A stretch of 64,000 nt of DNA from assembly GCF_900182915.1 (NCBI RefSeq), contig NZ_FXUG01000002.1, positions 310,001-374,000 on the forward strand, written 5' to 3'. A program made the position numbers and the translations under genes. Below, piece after piece: positions 52,971 through 62,708 of the stretch (positions are counted from its first letter, which is position 1; every line of letters begins with the position of its first letter). The stretch is from Neorhodopirellula lusitana. Its GTDB lineage: Bacteria; Planctomycetota; Planctomycetia; Pirellulales; Pirellulaceae. The notes beneath the pieces are model-generated. The model had not been told where the DNA came from. It saw only the letters and a program-made list of their open reading frames with translations, and searched no databases.

Positions 52971-55634
52971 TCAACGATATGGAAGGGCGGTTGCTAGCCG
53001 CGCCGACTTGGACTCGCTGGGTCCTGCTTCACGCAATGCGTCCAAGACCGATTGCTGGGAAACCAAATCACGCAGGATGATGGGTTTCTTGGGCTGATTT
53101 GCGGGATAGATTGCGAGGACGGGGATTGAACGACTTTGCAATTCTTTCAGCTTGGTTTTGATCTCTTCGTTTTCACGATCGGACCAGTCCGCCACCATTG
53201 CAACGGCGTTCAATTCATCGAGTAAGTCCGCGGTGGGTTCGGTGTTGAGTGCGAACTTTTCGTTCACTTTGCAGTTCACACACCAATCGGCGGTGAAGTC
53301 CAGAATCACGGTTTTGCCTTCGCTTTGAAGTTGTGCCAAGCGGGCTTCGCTATACGGTTGCCACTCGATGATTTCTTCGCCGGGAACCAACGCTGTGAAT
53401 GCCCATAGGCCGATCGCGGTTGCTGCACCGACGCCAACCGTCCAGGCGGCCAAGCGTCGTTGGATGGATTGCCAGCTTGGCACTTTGCCGATAACCCAGC
53501 AGCCGAACCAAACACCAATCAACGTGACGAAGACAGCCACCTTGGACTCATCACTGAATCCGTAGAAGAAGAAGGCAACGGTACCCAGGAACAGGAACGA
53601 CAAGAACTCTTTGAGTGTTTCCATCCAGGGGCCGGGTTTGGGAAGCCAGCTGACAAGGCCCGGTTGGAAGCCGATGATCAAGTACGGCAAAGCCATCCCA
53701 AAGCCGACGGTCATCATGACCAGAATCGTTTGGGGTGCGGATAGATTGATCGTGGCACCCAGGATGTAGCCCAACAGGGGACCGCTGCAAGGCGTTGCCA
53801 TCAGCGTCGTGAAGACACCTTTGAAGAACGCACCGGTGTAACCTTCCTTCGCACCCAATTCTTGGGAAGCCTTGCCTGAAGCAAACGACGGAGCAGGAAT
53901 TTCCCATACGCCCAGGTAGCTGAGTGCCAAAGCAAACATCAGTACGGTCAGTCCCAGCCGGAATTCGACATACGTGAACTGCTCTCCCCACGAGAACGAA
54001 AGTCCCACCGCGAGTCCCGCCAGTAAGGCAAAGACAGCGAGGATCCCCAATGCGTAGACGACATTCAGGGCGAGAACACGGCCACGGTTTTCGCCAGCCT
54101 GTTGCACGAAACTCATCACCTTCAAACCAACCACTGGCAAGACGCATGGCATGAAGTTCAAGATGATGCCGCCCAGGAAGGCCAAGCCCAAAGTCATCGG
54201 GAACGACACCGCGTCTTCGGATTCCACGTTGGCGAGTCCGAGAGCTTCAGGGGTGTCTTGCGATCCCGCTTGAGCGTATTGGTCGGTGGTCGCCGGTGGG
54301 GCGATTGGATCGACCCATTTCGTGTTCTTGGCGAGTTCCATGACCGCCTTCGCTTTGGTCGAAGTCAAAGCAATGGCAGTCGGTTGTGACTGGATAGGTG
54401 ATCCCTTGGCGGTAACCGAAACAGGAACCTCAAAGGCCAGTCCCATCGGCATCAGGCAGCTTTGGTCGGTGCAGGCCTGGTAGGCAATGGAACCACGAAT
54501 GACTTTCGCCCCGGGAGCCGTGTTTGCTGGGATCTCGACTGGCAACGACCAAGTGACGTTGCCCTTGTGATAGATGTTGACCAAACCGGGAAAGGGTTCT
54601 TCTTTGATGACGTCGGCGTCAGTCGATGGCTCGGCAACCCGCAAGCCTGCTTTGTTGGCAATCGCGAAGTTGGTTGCTTTCGAGGCATCATCGGTAACCG
54701 CCGGATAGACGTGATAGGTCTTATCCGGAATCGCCATGAAGTTCAGTTGAGTTTGTTGTCCCGGTTGCACGGTTGGGTTGCTGAGCCAGGCTTTCCACTG
54801 AACGGAGTAGTCTCCGTCACGAAACGCAGGTTGAGCACTCACCCATGCTTCGACCTTGGCCTGTTGTTCGCTTGCTTGTTGGATCGCGAGATCAAGTTTG
54901 GTCCCTGCCGGCTCGGTGCCAGTAACTGCGGAGTCAACACGTTCGCTGATTGAGTTGCGTGCCGCCATTGCTTCGGCTGGACTCAATTCGCCACCAAAGC
55001 GAGCGGTCAGTGTTTCTTCCACCGGCATGCATGAACCGCCGGAGATACATGCCAAGGCATCGATGCTGATTTCCATTTCACCGATCGACTCGATCGTCGC
55101 ACCTGGCTTCTTCATCCAGGCTGGTGCGGTGAAGACAACTTCGTCGCCAAATTCTTCAATCGTGAGGCCACCGAACTCTTCAGAAATGCTTTTGGTTGGT
55201 TCGCGATCCGCCTTCCACGGGCCCAGCAACTCGACTGATGCGGGTGAGACCAACTTGATTTTGGTCGGCGATGGGCCACCCTTGGGCTGGGTCAATGAAT
55301 AGATGTGCCATGGACTTTCCAATTCCGCTCGCACTTCGATGACCAGCGTGCCTGCCTCGGCGTCGGCCGTCTTGTAGCTTGCCGTCCAAGTCGCGGGTTC
55401 GCCAGCTGACATGACGTCGGCGGCTTGACCGTAACGACCGAGCGACAAGTTGGGGAACAAGTCTTCTGGATTGGACCCCAGACCACCACCGGCTTGATAC
55501 GGATTCAGCTGTGGGCTTTGTGCTTGGGCGGTTGCACCGTTGCCGTGCAACAACGCCAGCGAACACACAAAGGCCAGCATCAACGAGAGGATGTTTCGCA
55601 CAGGAAATCGTTTCAAAAACAAGGAAGCGTTCAT
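52971..55634 (-). CDS. dsbD: Thiol:disulfide interchange protein DsbD
   Basis: 887 residues. A signal peptide (residues about 1-32) and N-terminal immunoglobulin-like domain with CISGGSCMPVEETL (redox Cys pair), then eight membrane segments with MPCVLPVVGLK and the second membrane Cys in ATPCSGPLLGY, and a C-terminal thioredoxin domain with TADWCVNCKVNEK. Electrons from cytosolic thioredoxin pass through it to periplasmic thiols. The start ATG 55634 is chosen because the signal peptide begins there; a longer frame to 55673 has no signal character. It is upstream of the XylR-type gene, 34 bases. Confidence 0.94.
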   Translation of the reverse strand: MNASLFLKRFPVRNILSLMLAFVCSLALLHGNGATAQAQSPQLNPYQAGGGLGSNPEDLFPNLSLGRYGQAADVMSAGEPATWTASYKTADAEAGTLVIEVRAELESPWHIYSLTQPKGGPSPTKIKLVSPASVELLGPWKADREPTKSISEEFGGLTIEEFGDEVVFTAPAWMKKPGATIESIGEMEISIDALACISGGSCMPVEETLTARFGGELSPAEAMAARNSISERVDSAVTGTEPAGTKLDLAIQQASEQQAKVEAWVSAQPAFRDGDYSVQWKAWLSNPTVQPGQQTQLNFMAIPDKTYHVYPAVTDDASKATNFAIANKAGLRVAEPSTDADVIKEEPFPGLVNIYHKGNVTWSLPVEIPANTAPGAKVIRGSIAYQACTDQSCLMPMGLAFEVPVSVTAKGSPIQSQPTAIALTSTKAKAVMELAKNTKWVDPIAPPATTDQYAQAGSQDTPEALGLANVESEDAVSFPMTLGLAFLGGIILNFMPCVLPVVGLKVMSFVQQAGENRGRVLALNVVYALGILAVFALLAGLAVGLSFSWGEQFTYVEFRLGLTVLMFALALSYLGVWEIPAPSFASGKASQELGAKEGYTGAFFKGVFTTLMATPCSGPLLGYILGATINLSAPQTILVMMTVGFGMALPYLIIGFQPGLVSWLPKPGPWMETLKEFLSFLFLGTVAFFFYGFSDESKVAVFVTLIGVWFGCWVIGKVPSWQSIQRRLAAWTVGVGAATAIGLWAFTALVPGEEIIEWQPYSEARLAQLQSEGKTVILDFTADWCVNCKVNEKFALNTEPTADLLDELNAVAMVADWSDRENEEIKTKLKELQSRSIPVLAIYPANQPKKPIILRDLVSQQSVLDALREAGPSESKSARLATALPYR

Positions 55635-55721
55635 CCAGATCTGTTCGCAAAATGAGTCGTTTCGATTCCGCATAGCGGATGATCGAAGAAGAAGTCAGTT
55701 TCTGAAAAGCGGTCGGGAATC

Positions 55722-56819
55722 TTAACAGATTCGGCAAAATGACGCGATTAAATGAGTGATACGCTCTCGAATCATCGAAGGATCCGCGTGGAAGACTCTG
55801 TTTTCGCACATTAGCCAGCTCGCCCAGTTTGCGAGACCGCCCGCCGAATTGGCCTCCATCAGCGTTTCTGCGAGGCTCAATTCTATTTCCAACAATGGGC
55901 GAACGCTGCGGTATCCCGCCGCCACTGTTTTTAACGCATCCGGTTCGTCCGATTGAAAGCTTCCCGCCAACCGAGCGACGTCCACGGCGATGGAGTCCAC
56001 ACCGACGGCATCGAAATCGATAATCCCTCGAACTTGCCCGGATGCTCGGTCGAAGAGGATGTGGTCACGGTGAACGTCTCGTAAAACCCAGGTGGAGTTA
56101 AGGTTTTGAGCGTTTCGGGCATGCTGGCACAAACGCTCCATCAACTGCGGAGTCCGCCGCGGCCATTCTCGATCTAAGGCCTCAATCGCGGTCCACAAAG
56201 CCTGTGCTAGCAAACGGCAGTCGTCCTCGCGGAAAGGCTGATGCGAGGCCAGATGGCGGGTGATGGCGTCCAGGTTGGGCCGGCTTTGGAAGAGCGGCGT
56301 CAGCGAGAGTGAGAGTTGCTGGAGTCTCTGCATGCGGCGGGGAACACAGATGGGAACGGCAGGTTGTCTCTCGCCGATCGCGAGGATGGGGGTTGTTTCG
56401 GTCGCCCGCGACAAGGCCGTGTGAACGCGGGCGATGACCTGGCCGGCTGTGGATATCTGGTCTGCATCCGCATCTTCAGCCAGTGGTTCGCCGTCGATCC
56501 AGTTGGCCAGTTCCCAAAAATGTCCCGCACAGCCTAAGATCGACTGCCCGTCGCGACCGATTATCGGAAGTGCGAAGGACGGGAAAGTGGTGGCTGCCTC
56601 TCGGATCAATGTATGAATGGTCTGCAACCGTTCACGCTTGGTCGCGACGGGCCAGGCCTTCAGAGACCACCGCTCACTGCCATGCTCTACAAAGAATACC
56701 CTTCCCCCACTTAATCCCTGTCCAATGGGGCGTATCACACGCCCTGGCAAATTTCCGATCGACCAGTTCGCAAGGATTGCATCCAGCGGGATTGAATCAA
56801 TTGAGTTGGCGGAAAACAT
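55722..56819 (-). CDS. Aminoglycoside phosphotransferase-like kinase (substrate unknown)
   Basis: 365 residues of the APH/choline-kinase fold. An N-terminal lobe has RPIGQGLSGGRVFFVE and SLKAWPVA with the Lys. The catalytic loop VLRDVHRDHILFD and metal site IIDFDAVGVDS are both present. Natural substrates in this family range from homoserine and thiamine to sugars; none is indicated. The start is ATG 56819; a longer frame to 57212 would lie antisense over the tex gene and is not real. It is divergent from tex by 24 bases. Confidence 0.87.
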   Translation of the reverse strand: MFSANSIDSIPLDAILANWSIGNLPGRVIRPIGQGLSGGRVFFVEHGSERWSLKAWPVATKRERLQTIHTLIREAATTFPSFALPIIGRDGQSILGCAGHFWELANWIDGEPLAEDADADQISTAGQVIARVHTALSRATETTPILAIGERQPAVPICVPRRMQRLQQLSLSLTPLFQSRPNLDAITRHLASHQPFREDDCRLLAQALWTAIEALDREWPRRTPQLMERLCQHARNAQNLNSTWVLRDVHRDHILFDRASGQVRGIIDFDAVGVDSIAVDVARLAGSFQSDEPDALKTVAAGYRSVRPLLEIELSLAETLMEANSAGGLANWASWLMCENRVFHADPSMIRERITHLIASFCRIC

Positions 56820-56843
56820 ATCGTTTCGAGATCGAGGATTCCT

Positions 56844-58988
56844 ATGTCTAAAAATATTGCCAACGAAATCGCCGGTGAGTTGAACGTTCCCGTCGCCGGG
56901 GTCGCTGCCGTCATCGAGCTGCTGGAGGCGGGTAATACGATCCCGTTCATCGCCCGATATCGCAAGGAGGCCACTGGCGGACTCGACGAAGTCGTGCTGC
57001 GGGCGATCGAAGACGCGATGGAAAAAATCAATGCGTTGAATGCGCGTAAAACCACGGTGCTGAAGTCGATTGATTCGCAAGGCTTGCTGACCGACGACCT
57101 GCGCCGACAAATTGAAAAGTGTACGGACATCCGGACGCTCGAAGCGATCTATTTGCCGTTCAAACCAAAGCGTCGATCGCGAGCGACAATCGCGAGGGAA
57201 CGTGGCCTGCAACCCCTGGCGGACATGTTGTTGAGCCAGAATTCCTTAGGTCGGTCCAAGCAAGACACGCTGAAGGGTTTTGTTGATGCGGACAAGGACG
57301 TTCCGGATGCGGACGCGGCGCTGCAAGGTGCTCTGGACATCATCGCCGAACAATGGAGTGAAGACGTTCCGGTTCGGCAGTGGATGGTCGAAAAAGGGAT
57401 GCGATTTGGACAGATCACGTCGAATGTCAAACGCGGCAAGAAGGATCAAGCGGACAAGTTCGAACAGTACATCGACAGGCAAGAATCAGCCGGTCGTATT
57501 CCAGGCCACCGTCTGTTGGCGATGATGCGTGGCGAGGCCGAAGGTGTCCTGAAAGTGGCACTGCAGATGGAAGACGATCGAGCGATCTCCCACATCAAGT
57601 CGACGTTCATCCAAAACCCTTCTTTTGAATTTCATCGCGAACTCAGTACCGCCGCGGAAGATTGTTTTAGCCGAATCTTGCAACCGGCAACCCAATCGAC
57701 AGTGTTGCAAATGTTAAAGGAGCGTGCGGATGAAGAAGCGATTGAGGTGTTTGGCAAGAACTTGCATGAACTCTTGATGGCCGCTCCCGCTGGGCCGCGA
57801 GTCACGATCGGGATTGATCCCGGTTTTCGAACCGGTTGCAAAGTTGCGGTCGTGGATGGCACGGGCAAGTTCTTGGCGAACACAACGATCTATCCGACGC
57901 CGCCGAAGAGTGACACAACTGGCGCCGGCAAATCGTTGTTGGCCTTGATCCGGAAATACAACGTTGAATTGATCGCGATCGGAAACGGCACCGCTTCGCG
58001 AGAAACCGATTCGTTCGTCGCTGACGTGATTCGGGACAACGAGCTTGATGTCACGAAGGTGATGGTGAGTGAGTCAGGGGCCTCGATCTATTCGGCGAGT
58101 GAACTGGCTGGGAAAGAGTTCCCCGATTTGGACATCACCGTACGCGGGGCGATCAGCATCGCTCGTCGACTGCAAGACCCGCTGGCGGAATTGGTCAAGA
58201 CGGATCCGAAGTCCATCGGTGTCGGGCAGTATCAACACGATGTGAACCAAACGGCGTTGCGTAAGCGACTCGACCGAACCGTGGAATCTTGCGTGAACCG
58301 AGTCGGCGTCGACCTGAACATGGCCAGCACACCGCTGTTGGCACGGGTGGCCGGCATCGGACCGAAGCTTGCCGAAAATATCGTGACGTATCGTGACGAA
58401 AACGGTCGTTTCCAAAGTCGCAAAGAACTCACCAAAGTTCCTAAGCTTGGCAAGAAGGCGTTTGAACAAGCAGCCGGCTTCTTGCGAATTCGCGATGGCA
58501 AAGAACCGCTGGATAACTCGGCCGTGCACCCTGAAAGTTATGCCGTTGTGACTCGCATGGCGGGTGAATTGCAGGCCGACGTGAAATCATTGGTCGGCAA
58601 CGCGGGGCTGAGTTCCAAGTTGCAGCCCGAGCGGTTCGTGGATGACCGATTCGGCATCCCTACGATTCGCGACATCATTTCTGAACTGGGCAAACCAGGC
58701 CGTGACCCACGCAGTGAATTCAAGGTCGCTCACTTCGACGACACTGTGAACTGTATCGAAGACCTGAAACCTGGTTTGGTGCTCGAAGGCGTGATCACGA
58801 ATGTAACTCACTTCGGTGCTTTCATTGACCTGGGCGTGCACCAAGATGGGCTAATCCATGTTTCTCAACTGGCCGACACTTTTGTCCAAGACCCCAGCGA
58901 AATCGTTGCCGTGGGTGATGTGGTGAAGGTGAAGGTGCTCGAGATCGACATTCCTCGAAAGCGAATTTCGGTGACACGGAAGTTTTAA
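56844..58988 (+). CDS. tex: Tex-family RNA-binding transcription accessory protein
   Basis: 714 residues. Order of parts: N-terminal helical Tex region with IPFIARYRKEATGGLDEVVL (about 30-50), YqgF-like RNase H fold (about 320-450, with TIGIDPGFRTGCKVAVVDG), helix-hairpin-helix (about 490-560, with LLARVAGIGPKLAENIV), and a C-terminal S1 domain (LEGVITNVTHFGAFIDLGVH). It binds nucleic acid and affects transcription and rRNA handling. Length is close to normal for the family. Confidence 0.97.
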   Translation: MSKNIANEIAGELNVPVAGVAAVIELLEAGNTIPFIARYRKEATGGLDEVVLRAIEDAMEKINALNARKTTVLKSIDSQGLLTDDLRRQIEKCTDIRTLEAIYLPFKPKRRSRATIARERGLQPLADMLLSQNSLGRSKQDTLKGFVDADKDVPDADAALQGALDIIAEQWSEDVPVRQWMVEKGMRFGQITSNVKRGKKDQADKFEQYIDRQESAGRIPGHRLLAMMRGEAEGVLKVALQMEDDRAISHIKSTFIQNPSFEFHRELSTAAEDCFSRILQPATQSTVLQMLKERADEEAIEVFGKNLHELLMAAPAGPRVTIGIDPGFRTGCKVAVVDGTGKFLANTTIYPTPPKSDTTGAGKSLLALIRKYNVELIAIGNGTASRETDSFVADVIRDNELDVTKVMVSESGASIYSASELAGKEFPDLDITVRGAISIARRLQDPLAELVKTDPKSIGVGQYQHDVNQTALRKRLDRTVESCVNRVGVDLNMASTPLLARVAGIGPKLAENIVTYRDENGRFQSRKELTKVPKLGKKAFEQAAGFLRIRDGKEPLDNSAVHPESYAVVTRMAGELQADVKSLVGNAGLSSKLQPERFVDDRFGIPTIRDIISELGKPGRDPRSEFKVAHFDDTVNCIEDLKPGLVLEGVITNVTHFGAFIDLGVHQDGLIHVSQLADTFVQDPSEIVAVGDVVKVKVLEIDIPRKRISVTRKF

Positions 58989-59052
58989 TCGTTGGCTTTG
59001 GTTTCTTGCTTAAGCAGGCGGCGTGATGCCAACTGGCAATGAACCACCATGG

Positions 59053-60216
59053 TTACGTACGACTGGCATCAATCAGTTCGGCAGCTTTGCGAGCGATTGC
59101 GAACTCTTCATCCGTTGGAATGACAAGAGTTCTGACTGTCGCTGTGGGTGACGATACATCGGTGAGTTCTCGAGGTCCGATCGTCGCCGCGTTGCGTTCC
59201 TCATCCAGTCCCAAGCCCAGGAACTGCAGTTGCCGTGCGAGCATGCTGCGGATGGGGGATGCGTTTTCGCCCACGCCGGCCGTGAATACGATCGCGTCAA
59301 CGCCGCCCAAGACGGCGACGTAACCGCCAACCGTTTTGACAAGACGATGGACGTAGACGTCGATCGCGAGTGTCGCCGCTGGATCACCGTCATCGCGTCG
59401 TTTCAGAATGGTTCGCATGTCGGCGTCCCCGCACAATCCGATCAGCCCGCTGGATTGGTTCAGCAAACTGCTGGCCTGATCGGCGGTCATGCCCAGTTGT
59501 TTAACTAAAAATAACGGCACTGCGGGGTCCAGATCACCGCTGCGAGTGGCCATCACGAGCCCTTCCAGCGGTGTCATTCCCATCGATGTTTCTTGAGCGA
59601 TACCGTCAATCGAAGCGGTCACGCTGGCGCCGCCACCCAGGTGCAACGAAATGATGCGGCCAGACGAGTTTTGATTGGATGGGTTCTCGTTGGTTCGGTT
59701 TTTCGCCAAGTACGCGAGCGCGAGCTTGGTCACCAATTGGTGCGAAGTGCCGTGCGCTCCGTAGCGACGAACACCGTGGTCCGTATACAGCGATACGGGT
59801 AACGCGTACCGATACGCTGCGGGTGGAAGCGTGGTGAAATAGGCAGTGTCAAATACCATCACCTGTTTCAATTCGGGACGAGACTTCGCGAGGCCTTCGA
59901 CAACGGCTCGTGCGGGCGGATTGTGCAAGGGCGCCAGGTCGTCGAGTGTGGCAAGATTCTTGAGTGCTTCCGGGGTAACCATTGCGGGTGCGGAAAAGCA
60001 TTCCCCACCGTGAACGATACGGTGTCCCACCACATCCGGCTGAACCGTCGCATGCGAGTCGAGTACACTCTTTGCGGCCACTTCATGATTGGGTGCATCG
60101 CCATTGGGTTGACCAATTCGGTCAACGATCCCTTGGGTCAATCGTTCGCCGCTTTCAGTATCAATGCACGCATATTTCAGGGTCGTGCTTCCCACGTTCA
60201 TCACCAAGGCAATCAT
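59053..60216 (-). CDS. ackA: Acetate kinase
   Basis: 387 residues, interconverts acetyl-phosphate and acetate with ATP. Motifs: MNVGSTTLKYACID at the start, GHRIVHGGE with the active Arg, VFDTAYFTTLPPAAYRYALP, RRYGAHGTSH, GGGASVTA and AGVGENA. The segment usually FDTAFH reads FDTAYF. The start ATG at 60216 overlaps the stop of pta by 4 bases (ATGA), so translation is coupled. Confidence 0.96.
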   Translation of the reverse strand: MIALVMNVGSTTLKYACIDTESGERLTQGIVDRIGQPNGDAPNHEVAAKSVLDSHATVQPDVVGHRIVHGGECFSAPAMVTPEALKNLATLDDLAPLHNPPARAVVEGLAKSRPELKQVMVFDTAYFTTLPPAAYRYALPVSLYTDHGVRRYGAHGTSHQLVTKLALAYLAKNRTNENPSNQNSSGRIISLHLGGGASVTASIDGIAQETSMGMTPLEGLVMATRSGDLDPAVPLFLVKQLGMTADQASSLLNQSSGLIGLCGDADMRTILKRRDDGDPAATLAIDVYVHRLVKTVGGYVAVLGGVDAIVFTAGVGENASPIRSMLARQLQFLGLGLDEERNAATIGPRELTDVSSPTATVRTLVIPTDEEFAIARKAAELIDASRT

Positions 60217-62399
60217 CGTTCGTCCTCATCGTTGGTAGGGGCGTCGACCGATTGGGCTTGGATTGCCGTGATGGCGACCGTGTTGACAATGTCCGACACG
60301 GTACATCCGCGGGATAGATCGTTGACGGGTTTTCGGAGTCCCTGCAAGATGGGCCCAATGGCGACCGCGCCTGCTGAACGTTGAACAGCTTTGTACGTGT
60401 TGTTTCCGGTGTTTAAGTCGGGGAAGATGAACACCGTTGCCCGACCGGCGACCTTACTGGTAGGCAGCTTGGTTGCGGCCACTTCGGGATCGATCGCGGC
60501 GTCGTATTGCAGCGGTCCCTCGACGAGCAAATCAGGACGTTTGGATCTCAATAACTCGGTTGCTTTCCGCACCCGTTGCACGTCTTCACCGTCGCCACTT
60601 CCCCCGGTCGAGTACGACAGCATCGCAACTCGCGGTTCGATTCCGAACTGAGCGGCGGTGTCGGCACTGCTGCTGCCGATCTCGGCTAGCTGCTCTGCGG
60701 TAGGATTCGGAATCACGGCGCAGTCTCCATAAACCAGCACGCTGTGTTTCAAACACATCAGAAAAACGCTACTGACGACGTTGACACCAGGGCGTGTTTT
60801 GATGAATTCGAATGCCGGACGAATTGTGTTGGCGGTGGTGTGAATGGATCCGGAAACCATGCCCCCGGCTAGCCCCAAGCGAACCATCATCGTTCCGAAA
60901 TAGCTGACTTCTTCCATTCGGTCCCGCGCCATGTCAAACGTGATTCCCTTGTGTTCACGAAGCTTCATGTACTCGCGAGCAAATTCATCACGTAAGGGAC
61001 TGTTGGCGGGATCGATAATTTCGATTGATGATCCCGACGAACCGATCGCATCGGAAGCGTTTGGGCTGGATGGTAACGTGATCCCAAGTTGGCTGGCGGT
61101 CGACAAAATCGTGGTGGGATCGCCCAACAACGTCAGATCAGCAACGTCGCGTCGGCGAAGCAAGTCAACGGCTTGCAGGATGCGAGGCTCATTTCCTTCA
61201 GGCAAGACAATTCGAGTCCGTTGACTGCGAGCGTTTTGAATCAAGGAGTATTCAAACAGCAGTGGCGTGACCCGCGCCGTGCTGGGCGCTTTTAGCCGGT
61301 CGGCTAATTCATCAACGTCGATATGTTTCTCGAAAAGACCGATTGCGGAATCGATTTTTCGCGGTGCCTGCATGCAGATTTCCGCTTTGATCATCGAGGC
61401 ACGTTTTGCGGTGGTGAACGTGTCATCCGATGTCATCAGGATCGGCAAATTGCTGCTGGGTTGGTTGGCACGTTGCAAGGTGCTAGGAACTCGCAACAGT
61501 CGTTGAAGCGATTCAGGCGGTTCCAACCCGCCAGTCAAAATCATGCCCGCGGGTGCCGGGGTATCCGCGTGCATCGATGCCAACGCACAACCCGCGACAA
61601 TGTCACTACGGTCCCCAGGCGTGATTACTAGACTTCCGGCTTTCAGTCGGTCTAGAAACGTAGGAAGTTGCATCGCGGCAACCTTCAATTGGACGACTTC
61701 GCGATCAAAGGTGGATTCGTCGCCCGTTAAAATCGCGGCACCGAGTCCAAGTTGAATTTCCCGCAGCGTGGGTTGCCGCAACAGCGGTTCCTCGGGAAGC
61801 AGGTAGGTCGGCCAGCGGTTGTTTGATTTTTGAATGTCGAACTCTGACGCGAGGGAGTCCATTAAATCACTGTCGACCTGGTTGACCACCGTTGCCAACA
61901 CGCTTCCACCACGATCGGTCAAGGAATCGTTGCCGATTCGAATCGATTGAACGCAATCGTTAACAGACTTCCCGTGTGCCGAATAAACCGACAGAATTTC
62001 ACACCCCAAGTTCACCGCGAGGTCTGCGTTAAGCTCAAATTCCAATTCGGAAGCCAAGCCCTGGAAACTGGTTCCTTCGACAACCGTAAAATCGGCCTCT
62101 CGCTGGATGGTCTTAAAGGACTGCTGGACGCGGGCGATCAGTTCCTCGTACCGGTCAGCAGCGAGCAATTGTCTCGCTTCGGCTCGCGTCATGCCCATCA
62201 TTTGGGATGGCGAAGTGTCGAGCTGATACCGCGACCGCATCAACGCGATGCTCTGGTCCATTTCCGCTGATTTTTGAACGAAGGGGCGGAAGAACGCGAC
62301 GCGATCGAAACGTCGGGTAGCCAATTCCATCACGCCAAGAGCGACCATTCGCTTGCCCGTGGCATTTTCATTCGTGGCTAGGTAAAGGCTTTCAGGCAT
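60213..62399 (-). CDS. pta: Phosphate acetyltransferase (long, two-domain)
   Basis: 728 residues. The N-terminal part (about 1-390) is a CobB/DRTGG-like domain found in long Pta; the rest is the catalytic domain with RTRIVLPEGNEPRILQA, GGMVSGSIHTTANTIRPAF, LMCLKHSVLVYGDCAVIPNP and PTSKVAGRATVFIFPDLNTG. It makes acetyl-phosphate from acetyl-CoA. With ackA it forms the acetate/ATP branch of fermentation and overflow metabolism. The start is ATG 62399. Confidence 0.96.
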   Translation of the reverse strand: MPESLYLATNENATGKRMVALGVMELATRRFDRVAFFRPFVQKSAEMDQSIALMRSRYQLDTSPSQMMGMTRAEARQLLAADRYEELIARVQQSFKTIQREADFTVVEGTSFQGLASELEFELNADLAVNLGCEILSVYSAHGKSVNDCVQSIRIGNDSLTDRGGSVLATVVNQVDSDLMDSLASEFDIQKSNNRWPTYLLPEEPLLRQPTLREIQLGLGAAILTGDESTFDREVVQLKVAAMQLPTFLDRLKAGSLVITPGDRSDIVAGCALASMHADTPAPAGMILTGGLEPPESLQRLLRVPSTLQRANQPSSNLPILMTSDDTFTTAKRASMIKAEICMQAPRKIDSAIGLFEKHIDVDELADRLKAPSTARVTPLLFEYSLIQNARSQRTRIVLPEGNEPRILQAVDLLRRRDVADLTLLGDPTTILSTASQLGITLPSSPNASDAIGSSGSSIEIIDPANSPLRDEFAREYMKLREHKGITFDMARDRMEEVSYFGTMMVRLGLAGGMVSGSIHTTANTIRPAFEFIKTRPGVNVVSSVFLMCLKHSVLVYGDCAVIPNPTAEQLAEIGSSSADTAAQFGIEPRVAMLSYSTGGSGDGEDVQRVRKATELLRSKRPDLLVEGPLQYDAAIDPEVAATKLPTSKVAGRATVFIFPDLNTGNNTYKAVQRSAGAVAIGPILQGLRKPVNDLSRGCTVSDIVNTVAITAIQAQSVDAPTNDEDER

Positions 62400-62708
62400 G
62401 GTGTGGATTCAAGCAGAGGGTTGGCTTGTGGGGTGACCGTTCAGAGATGATACCGTTTTGTTGCTTTTGGCTCCCCCCGGGAAGCTCAAGAAAAGTACAC
62501 TTCAGTGTGGATGTTTGCAATCTGAGTCTCGGTCGGTACCCGCGATCAGAAGTGAGAGTGGCCGGCAACCTCGTTGAGCTTCGCGCGGATCAGAACTTTC
62601 TGCCGGATTTTTGTTTGGAAATCTTGTTTGAGATTAATTCTTGTGAACCAGACGTGTTGTCGAGCGGCGTTAGTCCCTTGCAATTTCACCTATAAATAGA
62701 AAGCCAAG
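62400..62708. other. Divergent spacer between pta and the sulfatase
   Basis: 309 bases; it must hold the promoters of both genes. A small dyad ACACTTCAGTGT lies at about 62497-62508. The stretch CCTATAAATAG (62689-62699) is AT-rich and close before the sulfatase start; I do not define a promoter. Confidence 0.45.

Noticed and set aside
56820-57212. N-terminal extension of the APH-like kinase opposite tex
   Set aside because: It reads antisense to the tex coding region and is unlike the family; the kinase domain starts after ATG 56819.
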